Source: Gautieria morchelliformis
Lineage: Eukaryota; Basidiomycota; Agaricomycetes; Gomphales; Gomphaceae
Length of the DNA stretch: 64,000 bases
Assembly: GCA_015179125.1 (NCBI GenBank)
Contig: WHVA01000133.1
Location: 124,001 to 188,000, forward strand
Direction: 5' to 3'
Part shown: in pieces, positions 1 through 9,274 of the stretch
Layout of the letters: every line of letters starts with the position of its first letter
Position numbering within the stretch: position 1 is the first letter of the stretch
Notes under the pieces: model-generated
What the model saw: the letters and a program-made list of their open reading frames with translations, nothing else
Databases searched by the model: none
Told to the model about the DNA's origin: nothing
Made by a program: the position numbers and the translations under genes

Positions 1-1462
1 GGCATTGTATTAGGTGGAGGGGGAGCAAGGGGACTCGCCCACTTGGTCTGTTTTAAACAAATTGTCTAGCCCTTTCTTGATGTCAATCCATGACAGGGAG
101 CCCTTCGAGCCTTTGAAGAGTTCAGTATACCAATTGACTATATTGGAGGTGAGATTCTCTGAGAGATTCATGTTTTGTGTTTTCATTTATTTTGTTCTAG
201 GTACCAGTATTGGTGCATTCGTAGGGGCCCTGTATGCGCGTGACGTGGATATTCTGGCCAGTGCTGTCCGTGCTAAACAGTTTAGCTCTAGGATGTCCAA
301 TATCTGGCGCATTTTATCTGACGTGACATGGCCCGTTGTGGCATACACGACTGTACGTACATGAACATGGATGGCAGTGTGCTCCGACTCTCATCCTACG
401 CTCAAGGGCCATGAATTTAATAGAGCTGTATACAAGGCATGTATACTCACCATTATTTGATTTGCATATTTTACTTACTCGTCTACAGGCATTCTACGGT
501 CTCCATATTGAGGACATGTGGTTGCCTTATTTTTGCAACACGTCCAATATTTTGACCTCCCGCATGGAGATCCATGAAACAGGATACGCATGGCGTTTCA
601 TCAGTATGCTAAGTTAACGACAATTTTGTTTGATCCCCGTTTGACGATTGTTTACCAGGGGCATCAATGACATTAGCAGGTCTGTTGCCACCTCTGTGTG
701 ACAATGGTGGGATGCTAGTAGACGGGGGGTACAGTACGTCCGAGTTGCAATTTGAGATATATTGACTGACCCTTGGTGTTTAGTCGATAATTTGCCTGTA
801 AGCATAACTAAGCTGTGTGAAAACTCGTCCCTGACAGCGACAAAGGTGTCCACGATGTTTTCGCTTGGGGCCAGCGCAGTGATTGCCGTTGACGTTGCAG
901 GGGTTGGAGCCACTTTATATTGCTAGTTTTACGTATTGACACCACTCGATATCTATAGATTGACGACAACTCCCCTCGAAATTTTGGCGATACAGTATCC
1001 GGGTGGTGGATTCTACTTAACCGGTGGAATCCGTTCTCTTCGACACGCAACATTCCTGCAATCACGGAGATTCAGAGTCGCTTAGCTTAGTAAGTACGTC
1101 GTGGCAGCCGCTAATTGCAGATGCTTGAAATCTTGGATCATGATTTAGCGTGTCGAGCGTGAAGACTCTCGAGGAGGCGAAGGTTTCCAAAGGCTGTTTG
1201 TACATGGCAATGCCCGTGCAAGAGGTCTGTCTGGTGTATTGCAGCATTCATAGTGGCACTGATCAGGCATGGGCAGTATGGCACGATGCAGTTTGGAAAG
1301 TTCGAGGAGATCCAAGAGAAGGGTTATCAGGCTGCCTTAACGCGCCTGGACGAGTGGGACGAGGAGAGCCGGTTACCTTCTGTGTATGAGGATACTGGTG
1401 AGACAAAAGAGATGAGACTGGGCAAAAAAAGAGGAAAAACTTTGAGGCGAAATTCCATCTAG
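1..1462 (+). CDS. NTE1: Lysophospholipase NTE1, C-terminal patatin domain (5'-truncated by the window edge)
   Basis: Patatin-like serine esterase of the neuropathy-target-esterase family, which deacylates (lyso)phosphatidylcholine at the ER membrane. Exons that give one open frame of 310 residues plus stop: 1-45, 97-148, 201-352, 407-436, 489-603, 659-733, 784-797, 846-902, 959-1089, 1149-1224, 1277-1462. Visible motifs: the oxyanion loop [11 protein letters not shown] at the very start, the nucleophile elbow GTSIG across exons 2/3, the block [20 protein letters not shown] typical of fungal NTE1, the catalytic-Asp motif DGGY in exon 6, and a basic end RRNSI. The N-terminal membrane segment and cyclic-nucleotide-binding-like domains must lie upstream of the window. 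The intron after exon 4 (437-488) needs a GC-AG boundary and exon 7 is only 14 nt. No frame break is seen, so the gene looks functional. Confidence 0.93.
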
Positions 1463-2589
1463 AGAGTTAGCACCAGACTACGTACGGGTGTTTGCGATCA
1501 TCTCTGGCAGACTTACCGGATGTGGCTCAGGCATCTTCGTGGCGTTGGAAGTCGAACACGTGCGAGAGTTTCCGTGTACATTGCGACGTGATGAACATAA
1601 ACACGATATATATTCCTGATTATCGATGTTCACCCCTTTCAAGGCAACCTAAAGCTGATCAGTATGCAGTTTCTTCACGCCGCTGGTGTTGTATTAACCC
1701 CATTTTTGCCTCGCTCTTGCATGACCTGTGATGATTCTGTAGTTCTGCCACATCATGAAGATCAGAAGCCATGCTCTGCTCAGTCACCGCCATCATTTAC
1801 GCCGCGTTCTGTCCAGGCGAAGCAGGATGACGACCTAGACGACCATAATGGCCGCAGTCCTTAAATTCAGAACAGCCTTGGCGGGTATACTAATGGCCAT
1901 CCATAGGGTAGGTGATATCAATTAGTTGATTCACGAGAAGTTCCGTGATGAAATCAAGACAAGGTTTCCTGAAATAGGCGCGCGGGGTAACTGGAAGCCT
2001 GTTGAAATCGATAGGAGGCGGAGGACGGAGAGCGGCGGGAGAAGCAAGAACACTGCAATTGAGTCATTGGCAGATTGCTTCGCGTACACTGAGCAGCTCG
2101 AGGACAATGAACCCTGAATAGGAGGTGTGTATCATGATCCCGGTATGTGTACACGTGGACACGGCAGAATTACACACTTCGGTTTCGGCTTGTTCGGCAC
2201 CACCGTGTGCATAGGATCGTCTCCTCAATGTGGGGGTAGATCTATGAGGTATGGATCGATGCGCCTGAGTCCGGGATATTTGGAGACGGAATGTAATTGG
2301 ATGAGAAGGGAACACACGCTGTTGCGCGCAGGATCATTTAATTGTGCAGCCGGCTGATTCGACTCGGAGCATGAGTTGGACTCTCTTGGCTTGAGACGTA
2401 TTCCACACGATGCTACGAATGTTAGTCGAGGTTACAGCAAATCAAGCATGGTTCCGTTTGGATGAAACAGATCACGCACTCGCACGGTGAAAACGTGTCA
2501 TCCGAGCACTCGGCTGCAGTTGAGTAAATAACAGAATCACACTGCCTACTCGTCATTGCCGGACATGACTGAGGAAAACTCGCAGAATT
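1463..2589. other. Intergenic stretch downstream of NTE1
   Basis: The 3' flank of NTE1 with a still normal CG content. Apart from one possible coding exon near its middle (1925-2117), I see no convincing gene or repeat. The CG-poor repeat region begins just after it, at about 2.6 kb. Confidence 0.5.
1925..2117 (+). CDS. Possible C-terminal exon of an unrecognised gene
   Basis: An open stretch whose composition looks coding (charged and hydrophilic: many K, R, E and D), ending at a TGA near 2117. It contains FRDEIKTRFPEIGARGNW. A possible splice acceptor (..CACGAGAAG) lies just before the FRDEI codons. A second open stretch upstream (1664-1864, ending DDLDDHNGRSP) could be an earlier exon, but I cannot join the two in frame convincingly. 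I do not recognise the family. It may be a gene remnant. Confidence 0.22.
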
Positions 2590-2899
2590 TTATCTGCACA
2601 TACAAACTTCATTGATATCATTACCTTGAGTAACACCGAGTGGTGTGTCCACTGGTAATTGAAAATAGTCACTTTTGTAACTGACAGTAATCTGGTGCAA
2701 TATTAATGTTCCCATTTTATTACATTGGATTTGTTCTGTTTTGCTTTTACCTTTGCTTTTGCTTTTGTTCTGGTAGACTCTTGTTTTACTGTAAATTATC
2801 ACAACATTCACCATGTCTTATGTATCATGAAACCTGGTGTTGGAACTAGCAAGGGCAGTGGCTTCAATGTATGTGTCGTGCCCCTGATGAACTACAGGT

Positions 2900-3408
2900 C
2901 CTAAGTATTTTGTGAAGTCAGAAGTGTCAGAAGAGATTGAGGTTGGAAGGGCTTGGTGTTGGAAGTTGGAACTGAAGTTGACAATGGTTAGTGATGTGTG
3001 GGCTGGCATTGTCTGGCGAAGTGTCATACATGCCAAGTCGAAGGAGTGTCAAGAACAGTGGAAGATGGAACAGCTCATCCAGACATGTCATTCTGGCCCC
3101 TACCCGCTGCTTTCAGAAGAAGAGTCGGAAGTGGAAATCGAATCACCTTCTGCCTTGGTCTAGAAGATGCATTGGCAGAAGGGGAGCACTTGCTGTATGT
3201 GAACCTCCTTCCAGAGCAGAACATGCCTGCACCACCAGAATGACCTCCCAATGCCTCACAGAAGCTTCTCAGAAGTAGAAGAAGGTGGAAGCAGAAATCC
3301 CAGAGTACCTGCGGGAATTTGAGGATGTCATTGCCAAGGAGTCATTTGACACCCTACTGCTGTGGAAGCTGTGGGACCATGCCATCAAGTTGGAATCCAG
3401 GTCAAAAC
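2900..3408 (+). pseudogene. Decayed gypsy (GypA-like) pol fragment, protease-to-RT linker
   Basis: Several frames here match the linker of the young GypA pol at 50.6-54.5 kb: a segment with LIQTCHSGPYPLL, an acidic EEESEVEIE run, DALAEGEHLLYVNL, and EYLREFEDVIAKESFDT followed by LWDHAIKLE. These appear in different frames with stops, so the copy is dead. It breaks off at 3408 where an LTR1 copy begins inside the motif that reads EPGSKPTNC in the young element. Most CG dinucleotides of the young copy have become CA or TG here. Confidence 0.75.
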
Positions 3409-3545
3409 TGTGAGGGCAACCCTCACTAGTTTCAGAGATTATACAGTCACACAACTGACAGAGGGGAAATCCAAAGGAGTATATATAAATGAGGAAACAT
3501 ACAATAAAAGGGAACCTCACCTGACAGAGGGGAATTGTAAGTGTA
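3409..3545 (-). repeat. Truncated LTR1 remnant inserted in the pol fragment
   Basis: Begins TGTGAGGGCAACCC and carries the LTR1 landmarks (cacacaactgacag, ggggaaatccaaa, cacctgacagagggg). These correspond to the 3' end of the LTR read in element orientation on the minus strand. Only about 140 bp are kept. Confidence 0.7.
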
Positions 3546-3584
3546 CTATCAGGTTAAAAAGAATAGATAGTATTTTGTTATTTT

Positions 3585-3694
3585 CAGGGACTGGGGATGC
3601 ATCATGCACCCCAGCGTGTGGTGTATGTGTGGGCTGATTAAGCTCAGCAATGTGTGTCTGTCAGTGCTCAGTGTCAGTCACATGACTGGGTTGA
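3585..3694. repeat. Repeat D, left part (split by GypB)
   Basis: Matches 22600-22690 (gggatgc..tcacccc, gcgtgtggtgtatgtg-like, gtcagtcacatga). The right part continues at 7358 after the gypsy insertion, so GypB landed inside an older dispersed repeat. GTTGA at 3690-3694 is the left target-site duplication. Confidence 0.6.
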
Positions 3695-4087
3695 TGTCAG
3701 GGTTCACGCATTTCCTTCCACAAGTTTCTATTTCCTTCCATGAGTTTCCGTCACCTTCCGTCAGTTTCTATAACCTTCCATCACCTTCTCACATTCCGTC
3801 ACATGTCACCTTCCGTCACTTTCTGTCACCTTCCATAACCTTCTACAAGTTCCCGTCTCCCCTATTATGTAAGCCTTGCCAGTGCTATAAGACTGTAGCC
3901 CGTGTGGTGGCGTTTCCTCAGCTTGATCTCTGAGGATACCCACTACACAGGCAAGTCCCCATGTATCTATCGTTGGTAGAGTTATAAACTGAGGATACCC
4001 ACTACACAGTTGGTCATTGTCCTAGTATCGGCTCTTATCTCCTTGAGTATCTTTGGTTGTGGCTTCGTCATTAGTGTTGCCCTCACA
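3695..4087 (+). repeat. GypB 5' LTR (393 bp)
   Basis: TG...CA bounded. The first third consists of short units built on TTCC(G/A)TCAC. A 20-bp motif tgaggatacccactacacag occurs twice in the 3' part. Compared with the 3' LTR it lacks about 46 bp of the TTCCGTCAC-type array. Confidence 0.92.
3886..3929 (+). promoter_or_regulatory. GypB LTR TATA box and predicted transcript start
   Basis: TATAAG at 3886-3891. The decamer AGCTTGATCT (3920-3929) starts 34 bp downstream and is the exact reverse complement of the primer-binding site at 4090-4099. This places the RNA 5' end at about 3920, where a self-primed element needs it. Confidence 0.65.
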
Positions 4088-4089
4088 GA

Positions 4090-4099
4090 AGATCAAGCT
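4090..4099 (+). other. GypB self-priming primer-binding site
   Basis: AGATCAAGCT, two bases after the LTR end, is perfectly complementary to AGCTTGATCT in the LTR. I recognise no tRNA 3' end as an alternative primer. Confidence 0.65.
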
Positions 4100-4147
4100 C
4101 ATAGGACGACCCCACACACTTTTCTTAACCAGCCTTCATCTCAGCCT

Positions 4148-5254
4148 ATGGCAGACCAACTCCCAGACGCATACTGGGACTCCCTGGGTGACCATGGGCC
4201 ATTTCTTCGAGGCCTCCTTTCTAGCCAAGCACAGCAGCTGCAGCAACTTCAACTGCAGAATCAGGAACTGCACAGTCAGATTGTTAACGTTCACGACCAC
4301 TTAGCCAATGCTGCCGCCAACGCTGCTGTTGCTGCTGCTCAAGCCCTTGCGCCCTCAGTACCTCACAGTGTCCCTCTATCTACTCGCTCTATCAAAGCAG
4401 CGGAACCGGAGAAGTTCAATGGAGACCGTGCAGAGACTGAAGGGTTTATCAGGTCTATCAGGTTGTCCATCGCTGTCCAGCCAGCATCCTTCCCAGATGA
4501 GCGCACAAAGATCCTATATGCTCTTTCCTTCATGACAGGAGGCTCTGCGGAGATATGGGCACACAACGAGACACAGGCTGTCATTGATGGCACCTCCTCT
4601 ATATCCACTCTGGAGGGGTTCATTAAACGTGTGGAGGAGGCCTTTGGTGACCCAGATTGTGCCGGAACGGCTCGCACTAAACTGCATGACCTTAGGATGG
4701 CGTCAGGAATGTCGGCAGATGAATACACAGCTCAATTTGAGATCCTGGCAGGCAGGACAGGCTTTAATGATGAGGCACTCGAGGATGCCTATGCTCGTGG
4801 CCTTCCAGCAGGTATCCTTGATAAGATCCACGCCCAGCCCTTTCTTCCATCCAACCTCAAAGCCTGGAAGGAAGCAGCCTGTCAGATTGACCGCAATCAT
4901 CACCGTCTGTTAGAGGTTAGGAAGGCACAGACACCTCATGTCCCTAATCACCCTCCTCCTGCCCGACCACTCCACACTCCTGCTACGGCTCCTGTTGTCA
5001 CAGCACCACCCAGTAATGCGACACCTATGGACATTGACTCATCCCGCCGCCGCACCGAAACACGGACCTGCTACAACTGTAAGAGACCTGGTCACATTTC
5101 ACCAGACTGTCCTGAACCTCGCAAGCCACGAATCCGCGCAAACCTTACAGAGGCAGACATTGCAGCAATTGTCTCTAAATCTGTGGCAGCGGCGATGGAG
5201 GAACGCAAACAGAAGGTGGAAGCCCCTATCCAAGATGAAGGAAAGGGTTTTTAG
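4148..5254 (+). CDS. gag: GypB Gag (capsid/nucleocapsid) protein
   Basis: About 368 residues from the first ATG after the primer-binding site (MADQLPDAYWDSLG..). The frame is open upstream into the LTR but has no better ATG. The N-terminal part holds a Q/L-rich stretch and an Ala-rich stretch. Next comes a retrotransposon-gag region (KFNGDR, FMTGGSAEIWA, LHDLRMASGMSADEYTAQFE). A Pro-rich linker leads to a CCHC zinc knuckle CYNCKRPGHISPDC at about residues 304-317. The reading frame is intact. The pol part follows in the -1 frame. Confidence 0.88.
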   Translation: MADQLPDAYWDSLGDHGPFLRGLLSSQAQQLQQLQLQNQELHSQIVNVHDHLANAAANAAVAAAQALAPSVPHSVPLSTRSIKAAEPEKFNGDRAETEGFIRSIRLSIAVQPASFPDERTKILYALSFMTGGSAEIWAHNETQAVIDGTSSISTLEGFIKRVEEAFGDPDCAGTARTKLHDLRMASGMSADEYTAQFEILAGRTGFNDEALEDAYARGLPAGILDKIHAQPFLPSNLKAWKEAACQIDRNHHRLLEVRKAQTPHVPNHPPPARPLHTPATAPVVTAPPSNATPMDIDSSRRRTETRTCYNCKRPGHISPDCPEPRKPRIRANLTEADIAAIVSKSVAAAMEERKQKVEAPIQDEGKGF

Positions 5255-5265
5255 GCCAGTCAGCG

Positions 5266-5820
5266 GTGAAAGACATGCCCCGCTCGACGAATCGGTTTTC
5301 AGTTCTCGAAACATGTACAATAGGGATCACAGGCGATATGATGCATCCTTCTCCTATCCCTGATCGAACTGAAACCAAACCAGCCATGCCAAAAACCCAA
5401 CCCATCGCTCCAGTTGCTAATGCAAACCTTCCAGTTCCTCTATATGTCCGTACTGCTGACCTCCGCCGATGCACCAAAGTACCTCTCAAGGTCCACTCCG
5501 TTGACACAGGGCATCCACTCGCAATTGACTCCCTCCTTGACAGTGGTGCTACAGGGATGTTCATCGATGTGGAGTTTATAAGAGAACACAGACTTCGGAC
5601 CCGTCCCCTACCCCGTGCCATCCCCATCTACAATATTGATGGTACCCCAAATGAGGCTGGCTCAATCAAGGAAGAAGTCGACCTTATTTGCACCTTTGGG
5701 GATCATACGGAACGTGCCACATTCTCCGTCACGAGCCTTGGATGACTTGCCATCATTCTTGGTCACACATGGCTTGTTGAACACAACCCAGAAGTTGACT
5801 GGCGTACAGGAGATGTGAAT
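5266..5820 (+). pseudogene. GypB protease domain, truncated pol
   Basis: Retroviral-type aspartic protease: active site LLDSGATGMFID, followed by the partner motif read as IILGHTWLVEHNPEVDW. A TGA separates SLG from LAIILG (5743-5745). The reading is lost near 5820, where RT, RNase H and integrase should follow; an internal deletion joins this point to the pre-chromodomain linker. Confidence 0.8.
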
Positions 5821-5822
5821 TT

Positions 5823-6214
5823 GGCCATATGAAGATGACCCAATTCTTGAACGTCATGCCCCTCCACCCCCCCCCCCTGTCATACGGGATGGAGCCGAAG
5901 AATATGAAGTTGAAAGGATTCTAGACAGCAGGATGTTCCGTGGAAGGTTGGAGTATCTCGTGTGCTGGAAGGGCTATGGAGCTGCCGACGATCTCTGGCT
6001 ACCAGCGAAAGATGTCTCTGGGGCAAAGCGACTGGTTAAAGAATTTCACCGGCAGAACCCAGAGGCACCTCAGCGTATCTCAGCAACCACATACATGTCC
6101 CTCCCCTTCCAGAGATTTCAGAACTTCACAGAACCTTCCAGGCAAACTCTCTTCGACTGGACAGCAGGCAGGGCTTCTACTTATAATGTCAAGGGTCCAG
6201 AACCCCAAAGCTAA
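5823..6214 (+). pseudogene. GypB chromodomain, 3' remnant of pol
   Basis: EYEVERILDSRMFRGRLEYL then CWKGYG..DLWLPAKDV is a chromodomain of the chromovirus type found at the integrase C-terminus, followed by FHRQNPEAPQRI, the usual tail. A run of 13 C (5864-5876) encodes prolines just before it. The integrase it belonged to is deleted. Confidence 0.85.
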
Positions 6215-6320
6215 GCGATATCGGCCTCCGCCTAACCAATTCATTCCGATAAGCTATATATCCCCTCTCCACCTGTGACCGCTCACTTCCACTGCATCGA
6301 CCCCACCACATCCATCAACC

Positions 6321-6870
6321 ATGTCCTCGCCCGCCATTGAGCTCGTTGCCCTCCCCAGCTTCACCCAAAACCTCTCTGACCTGCCAAACATGTCACGTGT
6401 CGATCCCGCCCTCCTGCACTTCTCCGGCTTCTCGTCATCCAGAGCAGCCAGTGAAGCCAAGCTACAAAGGATGCTTGACTGCCGTGATCTCGACGTCGCA
6501 TGGTCTTCAAAGTGGTCCGTCAGCTCTGAGGACCTCACACCAGCGAAGAGTCAGGCGCCCACTTGTCCTGCACTCGCATTCCTCAGACCCCGACACAGAC
6601 GAGAGAACACGTACTACGTCGGCGACCCTGTCTTCCTCAACGATGGAACCCCCCCTTGTGGAACCCCCTACACTTTCGAAGGCTGGGTGGGGCGGCGTTT
6701 CCGTAACATGGCAGGAGAGCGAATACGTCGAGCAAGGTTCCGAGGGCCGCACTTGCCCATCCCCCTGAGCTCATCATTGACCTGCGTTACCAGGAAGGGA
6801 AGGGCCAGGAGAGATGGTGGTCCCGCCTGTGGCATACTTGGAAACGATGTCTCGGTGGATGTTGAGGGCT
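6321..6870 (+). pseudogene. GypB extra ORF (ORF3) between chromodomain and 3' LTR
   Basis: ATG at 6321 opens 183 codons (MSSPAIELVALPSFTQNL..). The most protein-like reading seems to step through three frames: the start in frame 1, an acidic middle (SDPDTDERTRTT; WQESEYVEQG) in frame 2, and a Trp/Arg-rich end (ELIIDLRYQEGKGQERWW then SRLWHTWKRCLGGC) in frame 3, ending near 6870. That could mean two small indels or splicing. I do not recognise the protein. It lies where some LTR elements carry an accessory gene, just before the polypurine tract. Confidence 0.5.
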
Positions 6871-6905
6871 AGGTGGCAGCTGTGCTTGTCGGGACGACAA
6901 GCATT

Positions 6906-6918
6906 GAGAGGGGGGTGA
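6906..6918 (+). other. GypB polypurine tract
   Basis: GAGAGGGGGGTGA immediately before the 3' LTR. This is the plus-strand primer region, with the same layout as the GypA tract (G-run, TGA, then TGTCAGG). Confidence 0.7.
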
Positions 6919-7357
6919 TGTCAGGGTTCACGCATTTCCTTCCACAAGTTTCTATTTCCTTCCATGAGTTTCCGTCACCTTCCGTCAGTTTCCATAACCT
7001 TCCATCACCTTCTGTCACATTCCGTCACATGTCACATTCTATCACATGTCACACACTATCACATTCCGTCACATGTCACCTTCCATCACTTTCTGTCACC
7101 TTCCATAACCTTCTACAAGTTTCCGTCTCCCCTATTATGTAAGCCTTGCCAGCGCTATAAGACTGTAGCCCGTGTGGTGGCGTTTCCTCAGCTTGATCTC
7201 TGAGGATACCCACTACACAGGCAAGTCCCCATGTATCTATCGTTGGTAGAGTTATAAACTGAGGATACCCACTACACAGTTGGTCATTGTCCTAGTATCG
7301 GCTCTTATCTCCTTGAGTATCTTTGGTTGTGGCTTCGTCATTAGTGTTGCCCTCACA
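6919..7357 (+). repeat. GypB 3' LTR (439 bp)
   Basis: Same ends and body as the 5' LTR, but the TTCC(G/A)TCAC / TCACATG array is about 46 bp longer. Followed directly by the right target-site copy GTTGA (7358-7362). Confidence 0.92.
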
Positions 7358-7545
7358 GTTGAGAAGAAAACAGGGCTGATCAGAGAAACAAAGGATCCAA
7401 AGCTTTTGCTTTTGAAACTTGAGTAGGCAGTTATAATAGACTCTCAATGATGAATCAGTGGAATATGTTGAGAGCAAAGTCCTGCAGCAATCAAACATGC
7501 ATATAGGTACTTCTGGGTGAACACAGTAATTTTCTGGTCCGATTT
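7358..7545. repeat. Repeat D, right part
   Basis: Continues repeat D after GypB. It matches 22693-22880 (gagaaaacagg, gatccaaag, gcagcaatcaaaca..catataggtactt). Confidence 0.6.
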
Positions 7546-7914
7546 ATTATATATTTGCTAGTAGCTATTTATACTAGAATGTCATAACTATTGGGATTTG
7601 GGATAACCAGAAAATGGGTTGAAAATTTACTTGGAGACAAGGGGGAGCCTGCACGCAAACATGGGGATACTTGTCTTACTGACTAGTTTCTAAACTGGGG
7701 CCTGTACTTACTATACAATGCTCCTGTCTACATGATGGGAGGATAGTAAGTAGGGAAACATGTCAGGGAATAGAATAGAAAAAGAATCTTTTGTTTCTCC
7801 TGTACTGCATGTATGCATCACTCGGCGAGGAGTTAGCTGTCTCTGTGCCTCTTGTCCAAGGCAGCTATTTGGTAAGTTGATCTAGAGGGCAGTGTCCTGT
7901 CTGTTCCATGATGT
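7546..7914. other. Unassigned AT-rich repeat-region DNA
   Basis: No open reading frame or repeat that I can name. It lies between repeat D and an LTR1 remnant. Confidence 0.4.
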
Positions 7915-8525
7915 CCAATGTCTCACATCCAGGCTTGGTCAGGGTCAGGGAGGTCAGGGGAGGGCAGGGTCAGTGGTGAGTGCTGGGTGATGGCCCTGGC
8001 TGCAATCCAGCATAGTATAATATGGGATCGCTGGCAGTAGGGGTCCTTAGACTTTTCTCTTCAGATTTCCCCTCTGTCATGTGCGAATCCCTTCCCCCTC
8101 GCTCCTCAAGAGCATGTACCAAATTAACAATGCTGCAACTGACACCATCATGACTGAACTTGTCAATGGATATTTTATTTCTTCTGACAGTCAACACCGC
8201 GGAGTGCAGCCACACTCAACGCTCACATCGACTCTGAACAGGTCAAAAAAGGATAAAAACTACAAGGGCCTTTTGCAAATTTTCAACAAAATTATTGCCA
8301 AAGGTCACTGTGGTTTCTATGCCAGTCTGAATTTCAAAGTTTATGATAAGGGAACAAAGGATAAAGTGAATGGTCATCATCCCCAAAACCAGACTTAGTC
8401 GCTGTACATGGAAAGTCTGATTCTCAGTGCTGTGTATTCTGCTCATTTATGTATACACTTTGGATTTCCCCTCTGTCAGTTGTGTGGTAGTGTGATCTCC
8501 ACAGCCAGCAAGGGTTGCCCTTACA
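7915..8525 (+). repeat. LTR1 remnant interrupted by a foreign segment
   Basis: The left half (7915-8090) shows the LTR1 block with TATAATA and AGACTTTTCTCTT. The right half (about 8460-8525) shows the LTR1 end (ttgtgtggtagtgtgatctcc ... gggttgcccttaca). About 360 bp of unrelated sequence separates the two halves. Confidence 0.65.
8091..8445 (+). other. Insert within the LTR1 remnant with a short ORF
   Basis: Breaks LTR1 in the middle. It keeps an open frame to a stop at 8398 (about 100 codons, start unclear) with the coding-like stretch IFNKIIAKGHCGFYASLNFK and VYDKGTKDKVNGHHPQNQ. I do not recognise a family. It could be an exon-like relic of another mobile element. Confidence 0.3.
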
Positions 8526-8580
8526 GCACCTGGATATGGTCAGAGTGAAATAATAGCTGCAGCACTAACCATGCTACTAC

Positions 8581-8743
8581 ATGGGCTGCTTCACTTCTGA
8601 CACTGTTCTGAAAGAGGAGGTGTGGACGTGGAGCAGAGGCAGAGAAGTGAGTGGAACTGGTAGATCTGCTTCCAGAAGTGGAAGTAAAAATATAGGTGGA
8701 ACTTGGAGTGGTGTCAGAACTGGAAAAGGGGTGTCCCCTGACA
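8581..8743 (-). repeat. LTR1 fragment (U3 part)
   Basis: Reads as the LTR1 start on the minus strand; on the plus strand it ends gtgtcccctgaca, with the characteristic gaa/gtg U3 repeats. Confidence 0.65.
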
Positions 8744-8970
8744 AAAACCCACCAACTGTAAGGTCCACCCACTGTCACCAAGGGAGCAGGAGGTACTTGA
8801 TGTGTTCCTTGAGGAGAACCTCCACAGTCCACACTGGGAGGATCCATCCATCAAAATCTCTGATGGCATCTCTGGTGTTCTTCATCAAGAAGAAGGATGG
8901 CTTGCTATGACTCATGCAGGACTACTGTGCTTTGAACCCTGTTATGATCAAGAACCAGTGCCTGCTTTCA
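8744..8970 (+). pseudogene. Decayed gypsy RT fragment
   Basis: Matches the GypA segment around PTNCKVY..SPKEQVELDAFL.. and VFFIKKKDGSL (here read as VLHQEEGWLA in a shifted frame; ggtgttcttcatcaagaagaaggatgg is clear at DNA level), with stops and indels. Confidence 0.65.
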
Positions 8971-9274
8971 GAACAGTGTCAGAAGTCAAGTGACTCGCAT
9001 AGTACATGACATCCAGGGTCAGTCAAGGGTTGGGGAGGCCAGCAGAATGCAGGGTTGATAGTGAGTGCCTGGTGTTGGCCCTGGCTGCAGACTAGCATTG
9101 TATAATATGGGCTTGCTGGCATTGGGAGTCCCTAGACTTTTCTCTTCGGATTTCTCCTTGTCAGGTGAGAATCCCCTCTCTTGTATATTCTGTCATTTAT
9201 GTGTATACTTCTGACTTCCCCTTGTCAGCTGTGTGGTAGTGTGATCTCCAGAGCCAGCTAGGGTTGCCCTCACA
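8960..9274 (+). repeat. 5'-truncated LTR1 copy
   Basis: Starts at the U3 block gtcagaagtcaagtgactcgc, includes TATAATA and AGACTTTTCTCTT, and ends ..gggttgccctcaca at 9274. Confidence 0.7.

Larger units (their letters stand above)
3695..7357 (+). mobile_element. GypB: non-autonomous Ty3/gypsy chromovirus derivative
   Basis: A 3.66-kb element bounded by LTRs that start TGTCAGGG and end CCCTCACA, with a perfect 5-bp target-site duplication GTTGA (3690-3694 and 7358-7362). The inside holds gag, the protease part of pol and a chromodomain, but no reverse transcriptase, RNase H or integrase, so it cannot move by itself. A self-complementary primer-binding site follows the 5' LTR and a polypurine tract precedes the 3' LTR. 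Confidence 0.9.

Noticed and set aside
2350..2385. tRNA B-box-like GATTCGACTCGGAGC
   Set aside because: No A-box or cloverleaf arms could be placed around it.
3695..3870. CRISPR-like short repeats
   Set aside because: They are degenerate TTCC(G/A)TCAC words inside the U3 of a eukaryotic LTR, without uniform spacers.
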